Source of the DNA: a virus
IMG/VR virus record: IMGVR_UViG_3300028883_000149
Coordinates: 1 to 20,990 of that record
Strand: one strand, 5' to 3'
Length of the DNA: 20,990 nt
A model generated the notes under the pieces. That model saw only the letters and a program-made list of their open reading frames with translations. It was not told where the DNA came from and did no database searches. Shown here piece after piece: positions 20,955 through 20,990 of this stretch. Within the stretch, counting starts at the first letter, position 1, and each line of letters opens with the position of its first letter. The position numbers were made by a program, and so were the translations under genes.

Positions 20955-20990
20955 TATACAGCACACCAAGCGTTTGTTTCTTTCCAAACA

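Noticed and set aside
1-20990. Search for tRNA, integrase, IS elements and CRISPR arrays
   Set aside because: No cloverleaf with CCA-type acceptor, no recombinase motifs, and no regularly spaced repeat-spacer series were seen.

Overview
The window looks like the late (structural) half of a short-tailed, double-stranded DNA phage or prophage, plus the left edge of its early region. Almost everything from about 18.7 kb down to base 1 is read leftwards (minus strand). Genes are packed tightly, with ATGA and TAATG overlaps at most junctions and AGGAG-type ribosome sites. The virion set is an SU10-like portal and capsid together with a P22-like adaptor and stabilisation (nozzle) protein, which points to a podovirus-type particle. 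Stop usage is standard (TAA, TAG and TGA are all real stops) and promoters match the sigma-70 consensus. The host is therefore an ordinary bacterium, but nothing in the sequence names it. No integrase, tRNA, transposase or CRISPR array is visible.

Layout, in the direction of late transcription (right to left): small unknown genes at 16.8-18.7 kb, including a predicted phage lipoprotein with a Cys/His/Glu protease-like core. Next come a putative small terminase subunit, the large terminase (interrupted by a 259-residue LAGLIDADG intein), two tiny genes, portal, a small helical protein, scaffold and major capsid protein. A three-gene insert follows: a DUF115/Maf-like protein fused to a SAM methyltransferase, a Ser/Thr-rich 131-residue protein, and a NeuB-family nonulosonate synthase. 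After it come the adaptor, a fibre protein, a lysis cassette (M15 endopeptidase and small membrane proteins), small fibre-like proteins, the stabilisation protein, a glycine-rich probable ejection protein and a large virion protein that runs off the left end.

The right end holds a divergent control region (19.53-19.73 kb). A perfect-consensus promoter faces left into an almost leaderless 52-residue ORF. A second strong promoter faces right into an operon of very small proteins (zinc ribbon, 27-residue membrane peptide, helical protein, ribbon-helix-helix regulator, 93-residue unknown). That operon ends at a strong intrinsic terminator lying inside the oppositely oriented RuvC-like resolvase gene. 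A 17-base motif is shared, 14 bases before the start codon in both cases, by the first gene of the rightward operon and by the large terminase.

The most interesting candidate system is the NeuB and Maf/DUF115-methyltransferase pair set among the capsid and tail genes. I infer that the phage may make, or divert, a sialic-acid-like sugar, attach it to a virion protein and possibly methylate it. This is a hypothesis from family and context, not something the sequence proves.
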